This document shows positions 56,979 to 64,000 of a stretch of DNA of 64,000 nt, piece after piece (the stretch's first letter is position 1; each line of letters starts with the position of its first letter). The stretch spans positions 124,001 through 188,000 of the forward strand of contig JAIOKI010000015.1 in NCBI GenBank assembly GCA_028335825.1, in the 5' to 3' direction. The notes under the pieces are model-generated. The model did no database searches, had not been told where the DNA came from, and saw nothing but the letters and a program-made list of their open reading frames with translations. The translations under genes and the position numbers were made by a program. This stretch comes from Nosema muscidifuracis. Lineage: Eukaryota > Microsporidia > Nosematidae.

Positions 56979-57608
56979 TTATGAGAATAAAAATACAAAT
57001 ATAATTTGTAAAAATACAACACCAAATATAAAATAAATCTTTTTAGATCTATTAGATGAAAATTCATTAAGAAAACCATTCTTTAAAGATCTACTAAGAA
57101 AGAAAAAAAAACTTGTGTATGAATACAAAGTAATAATTAGACTAATAAATCTTATACGAGGAACGAGTTGTAAAAGAAGTATAGTAAAATATTTGTATCC
57201 TGAATAAGCAAGCATATCTAAAAATTTAGTATTGATATTCATAAAATAAGCTACAGCTTTAAGTAGAATAGATAAGACAGATTCAATAAATACTAGTCTA
57301 GTAAAAATTAATCCAATTTTTTCTGGTGTAAAAGTGTCTTGTAATCCATAATACATTCCTCTAACAAGTATGTATGTAAAAAAACTCATCACTGGAATAT
57401 AAAGATCAGGTTTATTAATCCTACTTTCTGTATCAAAATCCCACTGATCTTTTGAATATGGAAATATTATCATAAGCATTTTCTTGAAAACGTATCTATT
57501 ATCTATATTGAAATAAGATCTTAAAAAATTAATATTAATTCTATCTATTCTATTTGATACATAATTTCCTCCTGATTTTAAAGCTTCTTTACCAAGTTCA
57601 ATGTCCAT
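56979..57608 (-). CDS. YIF1: Yif1 ER-Golgi transport protein
   Basis: A YIP1-family membrane protein that works with Yip1 in COPII vesicle and Golgi trafficking. The cytosolic block SYFNIDNRYVFKKMLMIIFP and the following PDLYIPVMSFFTYILVRGMY are the hallmark of Yif1. Five hydrophobic segments occupy residues about 70-209. 209 residues versus 314 in yeast, with the shortened N-terminus typical of this genome. The start is CCCCTAATG. Confidence 0.93.
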   Translation of the reverse strand: MDIELGKEALKSGGNYVSNRIDRININFLRSYFNIDNRYVFKKMLMIIFPYSKDQWDFDTESRINKPDLYIPVMSFFTYILVRGMYYGLQDTFTPEKIGLIFTRLVFIESVLSILLKAVAYFMNINTKFLDMLAYSGYKYFTILLLQLVPRIRFISLIITLYSYTSFFFFLSRSLKNGFLNEFSSNRSKKIYFIFGVVFLQIIFVFLFS

Positions 57609-57641
57609 TAGGGGTAGAAAAATAAAATCTATGTTAATTAT

Positions 57642-57803
57642 TTATTTATTATTGTTTATATATTCAGATAACTCATCAAAATATATTTTTTGTATGCTTG
57701 TTAAGTTAGGATATTCTTCTAAATATTCTTTAATAGATTTTTCTAGATCATTAATTGTTATTTCTTTTTCTTCTATAACTTGTATATTTGTATTAAAATC
57801 CAT
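57642..57803 (-). CDS. Small 53-residue protein, unknown
   Basis: A short frame on the minus strand, MDFNTNIQVIEEKEITINDL onward, ending with an Asn/Lys-rich tail. It is acidic and helical, with no membrane segment or signal peptide. I call it a gene because CCCCC lies directly upstream of the ATG (CCCCCTATG), the same strong start signal as the neighbouring genes. The frame continues cleanly to a stop 33 bases before the Yif1 start signal on the same strand. Composition resembles real coding sequence (Glu, Asp and Ser codons). No family is recognised; a small complex subunit is possible. Confidence 0.6.
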   Translation of the reverse strand: MDFNTNIQVIEEKEITINDLEKSIKEYLEEYPNLTSIQKIYFDELSEYINNNK

Positions 57804-58075
57804 AGGGGGAAATTAAAAATTATTTAAAGTACATTGTAATAAAAATATTATTTGATATTACAATATATAATTTACATTATAATAAAATATATAATTTACA
57901 TTAGAATAAATATAATTTGATATTACAATATTAATAAAAATATGATAAAAAGATAGTACAAATATAATACAAATATAATCAAAAGATAATACAAATATAT
58001 TACAATATATAATAAAAAGATAATACAAATATAATAAATAATTTTATATTACAAATCTTATTCTAGTTGTTATTT

Positions 58076-60085
58076 CTATATATTTTGTATCTCAAATAAT
58101 TTCTTCTTAATAAATATATTATTTCCTGTATATTTAAGTAAATTTATATTATAATTCTTATATTTTTCTATCATAATTAGAAATACAAACCAAGCATCAT
58201 CAGTAATACAAATAAAATTATTAATAAAATCTAATACATCATATTTCTTATAAATTATTTCGAATATACGTAGACTAAAATTTTTTATAACAAAACTTGA
58301 TCCATTAAAATTATTTAAAATACGTCTTATTAAAATATTCTCATCAATAAATTTGTATTTCTTAAATATTTCTATAAAAATATTATATATGTGATATAAA
58401 TTATCTGAGTTAGTATCCATTCTTGTTATTAAAATATTTTTGATCAGGTTTAAATTATTTTTTCTTTGTGATTTGTTAATTAAAATGCATTTAAAAATTG
58501 CACTAAGACCTCCACTTCTTCTTATAATCAATTTAGTATTATCAATTTTATTAAATATATCTAAAATAAGATTTTCATAATTAAAATTATTATTGTTAAT
58601 GAATAAATCTTTTAAATATTTAGATAATCTTAATATATTTCCTAAATCTTTTTCTTTTATTAGTTTATTAATTAATTTATCTATATTATTATTTTTATAA
58701 TAATAATATAACATATTTTTTTTAAATATTATATCTTTATATATTTTTATATACTTCTTAGTTTTAAATATATTAAAATTTATACTTACTATAAATATAT
58801 TATTTACAGTTGTTAAATCTCGTTTCTTAAGTAGATTTTTTAAATATTTTTTGTTAAGTTTAATATTTCTTATCTTTATATATTCAATTAAAGTATCGGG
58901 ATTAATTTTTTTACTAAGGATATCATAAATTTCAAGTTTGATATATTTATATAAAGAAATAAATCTATTTCTTATAATTTTTGATCTATCAAATATTAAA
59001 TTATCAATATTAATTTTATTAAATTTAGTATCTATTTTTATATCATTAAATTTATCAAGAGTGTTCTCATTATTTTTAACATCTATTTTTATATTACTTT
59101 GTTCAACATCTGTTTTTAAATTATTATTTTTATCAATAGTAATTTCATTATTCTTATAAACTATTTTTATATCATTAAATTTATCAATGATTTTTATATC
59201 ATAAAATTCAATTAAAGAATAACCTAAATATCTTACATTTTCAATATTACTTCTAATAAGATAAGTAATAATTTCAACTAAATTAAAAGTTAAAGAATAT
59301 TTTGGCATATTTTTAATTAAATGATCAATGTTGTATTTCTCATTTAAATAATAATTTTTAACTAGAAATTTTTCTAGATTACAATCAGGATCATAGATAA
59401 AATTTTCAATACGTATTTCTTCATCATTATGATAATAAAAATCTTTTCTGAATTTCTTACATATTAATAATTCATTTAATTCACCTTCTATTTCATCTTT
59501 ATTAAACTGATAAGATATATTTCTTAAATTTATATACCCAATTTTTGTATACTTATTTGGTAAAAATTTCTTATTATTTCGTAAAATAAACTTCTTTACA
59601 TACTTGAAATCTGAAGTATTAATTTTTTCAAATATTTTATAAACAAGTTTTTCATCTGATATATCAATTTTATCATATAAATTATATTTCATAATAAAAT
59701 TAATATCTGTTATTTCGTAATATTTAAAGATTTTAAGTATGATAGATCTTAAAAATTTGTATTTAAAATCTTTCATACATTTTTCTATTAACAATTTGTC
59801 AGTTATTTTTGTCTTTTTAGTAAACTTAAATAATAAATGATAGAATGATTTTAAATTTGTATTAATTAAATCTGTATTATTTAAATCTGTATTATTTAAA
59901 TCTTTGTTAATTAAATCTATATTATTTAAATCTTTGTTAATTAAATATTCTTTAAGATCTGGGCATATTAATAATTCAAGATATATGTACTTAAATTCGA
60001 TTTCTTTATATAAAATATCTTTTAGTTCAATTTTCTCATTTCTGATCTTTTGTAAAATTGTTTTGTATATTTTTGAATTATGCAT
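58076..60085 (-). CDS. TRM732: Trm732/THADA-family protein, compact
   Basis: In yeast Trm732 partners Trm7 to 2'-O-methylate position 32 of the tRNA anticodon loop. The 669 residues are HEAT/ARM-like helices. The conserved THADA block is recognisable near residues 520-620: IIRRSGGLSAIFKCI, then YHIYNIFIEIFKKYKF, then NNFNGSSFVIKNFSLRIFEI. This matches RRSAGLP...HALNIL...W.vRNSS of the family. The protein is less than half the length of yeast Trm732 (1420). An Asn/Asp-rich repeat (LNNTDLNNTD) near residue 60 and a Lys/Asn insertion near 315-360 are low-complexity. The start is CCCATAAATG. Confidence 0.65.
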   Translation of the reverse strand: MHNSKIYKTILQKIRNEKIELKDILYKEIEFKYIYLELLICPDLKEYLINKDLNNIDLINKDLNNTDLNNTDLINTNLKSFYHLLFKFTKKTKITDKLLIEKCMKDFKYKFLRSIILKIFKYYEITDINFIMKYNLYDKIDISDEKLVYKIFEKINTSDFKYVKKFILRNNKKFLPNKYTKIGYINLRNISYQFNKDEIEGELNELLICKKFRKDFYYHNDEEIRIENFIYDPDCNLEKFLVKNYYLNEKYNIDHLIKNMPKYSLTFNLVEIITYLIRSNIENVRYLGYSLIEFYDIKIIDKFNDIKIVYKNNEITIDKNNNLKTDVEQSNIKIDVKNNENTLDKFNDIKIDTKFNKINIDNLIFDRSKIIRNRFISLYKYIKLEIYDILSKKINPDTLIEYIKIRNIKLNKKYLKNLLKKRDLTTVNNIFIVSINFNIFKTKKYIKIYKDIIFKKNMLYYYYKNNNIDKLINKLIKEKDLGNILRLSKYLKDLFINNNNFNYENLILDIFNKIDNTKLIIRRSGGLSAIFKCILINKSQRKNNLNLIKNILITRMDTNSDNLYHIYNIFIEIFKKYKFIDENILIRRILNNFNGSSFVIKNFSLRIFEIIYKKYDVLDFINNFICITDDAWFVFLIMIEKYKNYNINLLKYTGNNIFIKKKLFEIQNI

Positions 60086-60270
60086 TTATGGGAATTAAAA
60101 AAATTATATTTATGCATACAAAATAAATTTAATTCAAAATTTATGCATTTATATAAACAAATTTAATTTAATATTTATGCATACAAAATAAAACTCTTAA
60201 TTTTTAATACAAATCTTTTTATTTTTTCCATGTATATTTCTTAAAATATTTTTTTTACCCTGAAATGCAT
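60083..60270. promoter_or_regulatory. Divergent promoter region with five ATGCAT palindromes
   Basis: Between Trm732 (minus) and Nuf2 (plus) there are five ATGCAT palindromes: at both start codons and three between, at about 60112, 60143 and 60177. Tttatgcatacaaaataaa is present twice. A CCC precedes each start. The symmetry suggests either shared transcription elements or old duplications of a start region. Confidence 0.5.
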
Positions 60271-61518
60271 AATTATGTCCCAGATCTTCCACTAAAAGAT
60301 ATTGTCCAATATTTTAATGATATAGAAATTGAGTTACGTCAATCTGATATACTTAAACCAAGCAACATGTTTTTATTAAGATTATATGAAAATTTATTAA
60401 TATATTTCACTAATACTGAAATAGATTGCACTATCGACGAATCTTTGTATCAAATGATAATTTACAAAAGAATGTACACTTTTTTAACTAAAATTGGGCT
60501 AACTAATTTTAATATTAAAGATTTGAATTGTGAAAGTAGACGATTAATTAATATACTTAGTTATGTAGTTAATTATTCAATGTACAGGGATACAAAAAAA
60601 GGAATTTATCATAAAATCAAACAAATGAATGATGAAAAAAATGTTTTAAAAGATGACATTGAGAAGAAAATTAAGCAAAGAGAAAAAGAAATAAAAAATC
60701 TTAAAAATAATCTGAGTGTTCAGAACAAAAACAAAGATAATCTTGAAAAAGAAATTATTGATCTTGATAATGAATTAAAAGAAATTATAAAAATACAACG
60801 AGGACTTGTTAATGAAACAGAAAAAATGAAAATGGATCGAGATGAGTTAAATGATAAATTAAATTCGTATCAGTTGCTTATAATGAATCTTAAACAAGAA
60901 ATTGAATGTTTAAAAACACAAATAGTTAGTGATCCAACTAAATTAGTTTCTTTATTGAAAGAAATGAAAGAATTATTAAACAAAGAAAATTTCTCATTAA
61001 AGAATTTGGAGAATGAAAATGTCAATTTGACTAACAGAATTAATTTCTTTACAAAATCCAAAGAAGATTTTAAATCATTAATTAGTAAAAGTGTTTTACT
61101 TAATAATATTAGTATAGATATTGATAATATTGAATCTTTTATAAGTAATACGGATATAGTTATACAAAATATTGAAAGTACAATAAATGCTAGTAAAATA
61201 AGATTAAATTATATAATTAGACAGATTAGTCATATTGAAAGTAAAATATATAATTTACAAGAGAATGATAAAAAGTGTACAGAAGAAATTTATGGAAAAA
61301 TGGATAAATTAAAAGGAGATTACAAGGATATATCAAAAAAAAGAAATACTACACAAGATTTGATTGATGAAAATATTAAGAAGTGTAAGAATTTAGAATA
61401 TGAGATTATTAAAATTAAAAATGAGCATGAGTGTTATGTAAACGATATTATTAACTTATTGAACAATATAAAAGATAATCAAGCATATTATTTTAATAAT
61501 ATACGAAGAAATTTGTAA
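60265..61518 (+). CDS. NUF2: Kinetochore protein Nuf2 (Ndc80 complex)
   Basis: The calponin-homology head (about 1-110) opens VPDLPLKDIVQYFNDIEIEL followed by RQSDILKPSNMFLLRLYENL, a clear Nuf2 signature. A long coiled coil (about 118-400) follows. With Ndc80 it binds microtubules at the kinetochore; Spc24 and Spc25 are not in this window. 417 residues, near the normal length (451 in yeast). The start is CCCTGAAATG. The stop overlaps AATAAA. Confidence 0.9.
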   Translation: MHNYVPDLPLKDIVQYFNDIEIELRQSDILKPSNMFLLRLYENLLIYFTNTEIDCTIDESLYQMIIYKRMYTFLTKIGLTNFNIKDLNCESRRLINILSYVVNYSMYRDTKKGIYHKIKQMNDEKNVLKDDIEKKIKQREKEIKNLKNNLSVQNKNKDNLEKEIIDLDNELKEIIKIQRGLVNETEKMKMDRDELNDKLNSYQLLIMNLKQEIECLKTQIVSDPTKLVSLLKEMKELLNKENFSLKNLENENVNLTNRINFFTKSKEDFKSLISKSVLLNNISIDIDNIESFISNTDIVIQNIESTINASKIRLNYIIRQISHIESKIYNLQENDKKCTEEIYGKMDKLKGDYKDISKKRNTTQDLIDENIKKCKNLEYEIIKIKNEHECYVNDIINLLNNIKDNQAYYFNNIRRNL

Positions 61519-61605
61519 TAAAATTCTAAAAAATATTCTTTAATGAAATGCTAAATAAATATTCTTTAACTGAATTATAATTTCTTATGTTTTTTCTTAA
61601 TTTTT

Positions 61606-61770
61606 AGAAATATTTCTTTATTAACTATCTTCTCATCTATAAAATATTTATTTATTAATTATCTTCTCATCTATTTAAAATATTTCTTTAGTAATTATCT
61701 TCTTATCTACTTAGAAATATTTCTTTAGTAATTATCTTCTCATCTACTTAAAGTATTTCTTTAGTAAATT
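61606..61770. repeat. 41 bp tandem array downstream of Nuf2
   Basis: Four to five imperfect copies of aaatatttctttagtaatta plus tcttctcatctacttaa. No gene is visible in the spacer 61519-61819. Confidence 0.8.
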
Positions 61771-61819
61771 ACATTATACATTTTTCCATATAATTTTTTT
61801 AAAAAACCGAACCTTTTTT

Positions 61820-62164
61820 ATGAAAGCATTTAAAAAAGATGACAAAATTATTTTTAAAAATTCACTTGAAAATTGTATTATGGATCTGAACAAGATAATA
61901 TCAAAGATAGAAGACAAGAATAATGAAATATTCCCTTATGCTGAAATAAACAAGTTTATAAAAAATTGTGAACAAACTGTAGTGGATGCAGATGATATTA
62001 AAATTCCTAAAGAATATTTAAATTACGTTATTGAAAACAAAGAAGTTTTAGGATATTTTAAAGAGAAAGATGCAAAAGCTGATGAAGCAGAAGATGTAGA
62101 TCTTAGTAGAAAAGAAGTGATTAATAGATATAAAAAAGGTATTGAAGATATTTTAAAAGAATAA
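61820..62164 (+). CDS. Small helical protein, possible Mediator subunit Med10
   Basis: A 114-residue acidic/helical protein. The block DDIKIPKEYLNYVIENKEVL followed by GYF resembles the Med10/Nut2 segment in which a helix is followed by 'I.IP.E.l.YI..G'. The N-terminal helix pair also fits Med10's size and layout (yeast Nut2 has 157 residues). This is a weak, pattern-level assignment. A weak CC-containing start signal (ACCGAACC) precedes the ATG. The stop lies inside AATAAA (62160-62165). Confidence 0.6.
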   Translation: MKAFKKDDKIIFKNSLENCIMDLNKIISKIEDKNNEIFPYAEINKFIKNCEQTVVDADDIKIPKEYLNYVIENKEVLGYFKEKDAKADEAEDVDLSRKEVINRYKKGIEDILKE

Positions 62165-62326
62165 ATGTAGATTAATATTTTCACATATGCAATTTATTTT
62201 AATTTTTAAACTTAAATTAAAAATTCGCATTTATTTTTATTGAATTTTTTAATTTTTAAGACTTATTTTTAAAATTCGCATTTATTTTATAAAATATTTT
62301 TTTTTATTTCGTTACAACCCCCTTCA

Positions 62327-62581
62327 ATGCTTCCCTCAACAGTAAATACTTTGTATAACAGTCTACTTAGTACAGTTAAAAAGTTTAAATCTCCAGCATA
62401 TAAGATATTTTTTGAAAGGAAGATCGAAGAAGATTACAAAGATTTGAAAAAAAATTCTAATGATGGAAAAAAAAGTTGTGTAGTAAATAAATATTTAGAA
62501 AAACAGAAAGATCTTCTTGATGTTATGAAAAGACAGACTGTGATTTATAATATGTTCTATGATGATAAGAATGAAATTTAA
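62327..62581 (+). CDS. ISD11: Mitosomal Fe-S assembly protein Isd11 (LYR family)
   Basis: An 84-residue LYR-fold protein that stabilises the cysteine desulfurase Nfs1. It matches Isd11 along its length: VNTLYNSLLSTVKKFKSPAY near the N-terminus, FFERKI...YKDL in the middle, and the C-terminal VMKRQTVIYNMFY. The eponymous Leu-Tyr-Arg motif reads Leu-Tyr-Asn (9-11). There is no obvious N-terminal presequence, as in many mitosomal proteins. The start is CCCCCTTCAATG. Confidence 0.85.
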   Translation: MLPSTVNTLYNSLLSTVKKFKSPAYKIFFERKIEEDYKDLKKNSNDGKKSCVVNKYLEKQKDLLDVMKRQTVIYNMFYDDKNEI

Positions 62582-62607
62582 TTAATTTTCAATAAATAGA
62601 CTAAATT

Positions 62608-62840
62608 TACATATAAAAAATATTTGATGATATCTTAATTTTATATAATAAGTCATATAAAAAATATTTGATGATATCTTAATTTTTATATAATAAGTAC
62701 ATATCAATTATTTTACATAACCTAATTTTTATACAATAAGTCATATAATAAATACATATAAAAAATATTTGATATAATAAGTACATATCATTAATTATTT
62801 TACATAATAAGTACATATCAGTTATGTTATTAAACTAAAT
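62608..62840. repeat. Short repeat units downstream of Isd11
   Basis: A unit of about 48 bp, ataaaaaatatttgatgata plus tcttaattttatataataa, occurs twice at about 62613-62705. Shorter units with ataataagtacatatcaatt continue to about 62830. No gene is visible. Confidence 0.75.
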
Positions 62841-62863
62841 ATAAATAATATTTAAAATATTTT

Positions 62864-64000
62864 TTAATACAAAGACTCAATTATATTTTGTAAATTGAGT
62901 ACTGTGTTACTTTCAGCTTTATCTGTAGGTGAATATTTTTGTAAAATAACTTCTAACGTATTTTTACTAGGAACATAAAAAACGTTATTTTTTGACATGA
63001 AAATTTTGTCATTAACTAAAAAAAACTTTGCGTTGTTAATTTGTCCAATATCAGCTTTAGATGGTGACATAACAATCTTCTTCTTTAATTCAGTTAATTT
63101 TTTTTGTAAATCTTTAATAGATCCAATATCATATTCAAAGATTTTACCAATATTTTCTACCGCTTTTTTTCTTGAATTAAGAAGTTTAACTATCTCATTA
63201 GATTTATGTTCTAAAGATTTAACTTTCTTAATCTCATTCAATATAATATCTCTAAATATATTCGTGGCCATATAACAATTTATAAAAAACTCAGCAAGAC
63301 TAATTCTTATTAGAACTGTAGTATCAGAATCAAAGGGACTCTTTTTATTTAATACGTTATAAAAACTTAAAATTGTCTTATTATCAGTATTTTTATACAT
63401 ATCTAACAATAACATCCTAGATTTAAGTTTCCATCCTCGCATTCCTACCTCATTTCCTATAATTATTTCATTACTTTTATAATCTTCTGATACGGAATCC
63501 ATGACAGATTTGACATTTGATAATAAATTATTAAATCCGATCGTTTTTTTTTCTTCAAGAAGATTTTCTATAAGAAATCCATGTATAGCTCCAATAATAT
63601 CAGAAATGTAAGGTTGTTCTTTAAAATTTCGTACGAGTTTCGAGATCGAAACACTGTTAAATATTTTACTTGGACAAAAATTAAAAATAAATGAATAAAT
63701 TCTTAAGATTTTGTTGACGTGTTTAAAATCAAAACCAGATATTTCATAAATTTCAGATGTAGGTATTTCAAGACAAATATCAGAATTTTTTATATTCTTA
63801 ATATTTTTACTTACAAAAGGTTCAGCTTCTATTTCTTCTTTTTGAGTTTGAGGAGGAGTAACTTCTTCAAGAATATATTCTTTATCAAAGGTTACTTTTG
63901 ATGGTTCAACTACCTGCATTTCTTTTTCAATTATTTGATTATTAAATCCTTCTAATTCATCTGATGAAGTAAATTCTAAAAAATCTTTCGAATATTTTAA
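62864..64000 (-). CDS. DDT/WHIM-type chromatin protein (Itc1/Acf1-like), 5' end cut by window
   Basis: The frame is open to the right window edge. The ATG at 63919 has no start signal, so the gene probably begins outside; at least 378 residues are present. KILRIYSFIFNFCPSKIF followed by a helical stretch ending IGAIHGFLIENLLEEKK resembles a DDT domain. GWKLKSRMLLLDMYK and the following helices could be the WHIM region. DDT-WHIM proteins (Itc1, Acf1, Ioc) bind ISWI remodellers. A coiled coil (about 215-260 from the ATG) and a basic tail follow. The assignment is tentative. Confidence 0.6.
   Translation of the reverse strand, partial: LKYSKDFLEFTSSDELEGFNNQIIEKEMQVVEPSKVTFDKEYILEEVTPPQTQKEEIEAEPFVSKNIKNIKNSDICLEIPTSEIYEISGFDFKHVNKILRIYSFIFNFCPSKIFNSVSISKLVRNFKEQPYISDIIGAIHGFLIENLLEEKKTIGFNNLLSNVKSVMDSVSEDYKSNEIIIGNEVGMRGWKLKSRMLLLDMYKNTDNKTILSFYNVLNKKSPFDSDTTVLIRISLAEFFINCYMATNIFRDIILNEIKKVKSLEHKSNEIVKLLNSRKKAVENIGKIFEYDIGSIKDLQKKLTELKKKIVMSPSKADIGQINNAKFFLVNDKIFMSKNNVFYVPSKNTLEVILQKYSPTDKAESNTVLNLQNIIESLY

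Noticed and set aside
1-64000. Transposons, LTR or other virus-like elements
   Set aside because: I looked for transposase, integrase and reverse-transcriptase motifs and terminal repeats and saw none. The tandem arrays are local duplications of spacer or gene-border DNA.

Overview
This window looks like a chromosome fragment from a microsporidian (Microsporidia, fungal lineage). The DNA is strongly AT-dominated, genes are short and intronless, and spacers are mostly simple AT sequence with local tandem duplications. The proteins are compact versions of fungal genes: INO80, Rpt6, V-ATPase subunit a, class V myosin, Nuf2, Sec12, Vid27, Yif1 and a Loa1-like acyltransferase. At least 28 genes carry a CCC or CCCC run a few bases before the ATG, the start-proximal signal described for microsporidia. 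I used that signal to correct four starts (myosin 5287, Rpt6 18798, Ino80 26706, Shp1 35926). Several stop codons sit inside AATAAA. I cannot name the species.

Layout. 1-5.2 kb: a gene-free end with a small GC-richer patch, a membrane protein, two paralogous unknown genes flanking cyclophilin and a Loa1-like acyltransferase. 5.2-16.6 kb: class V myosin, Tad2 with a triplicated 5' end, membrane and Yop1-like proteins, and two fast-evolving repeat proteins. 16.9-27 kb: a cyclin-like protein, Rpt6, Pso2/Snm1, a frameshifted and ATPase-degenerate MutS homologue most like Msh5, and Ino80. 27-36 kb: a probable secreted repeat/coiled-coil protein, cis-prenyltransferase, an Sfp1-like zinc-finger protein, tRNA-Ser(UGA) and Shp1/p47. 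36-48 kb: Lsm2, V-ATPase a, mevalonate kinase, frameshifted acetyl-CoA synthetase, Arv1, frameshifted Doa1, an Msl1-like RRM protein and Dus1. 48-64 kb: a possible tethering-complex subunit, Sec12, a flavin reductase without a flavodoxin domain, Lcl3, Vid27, Yif1, a 53-residue gene, a Trm732/THADA homologue, Nuf2, a possible Med10, Isd11 and a DDT-type chromatin protein cut by the window end.

Functional links. Mevalonate kinase and cis-prenyltransferase are early and late steps towards dolichol. Sec12, Yif1, Yop1, Arv1 and the Loa1-like enzyme belong to the ER and early secretory pathway. Shp1, Doa1 and Rpt6 belong to Cdc48-proteasome degradation. Tad2, Dus1 and Trm732 act on tRNA. Isd11 is a mitosomal Fe-S cluster assembly factor. 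These genes are scattered and independently oriented, so they do not form operons.

I see no recognisable transposon, virus-like element, CRISPR array or plasmid feature. The less ordinary signals are tandem duplications that repeatedly capture gene ends or start signals, three conserved genes broken by one frameshift each, an 88-codon antisense overlap, the paralogue pair, and the secreted 13-residue-repeat protein. I found no convincing new multi-gene system.
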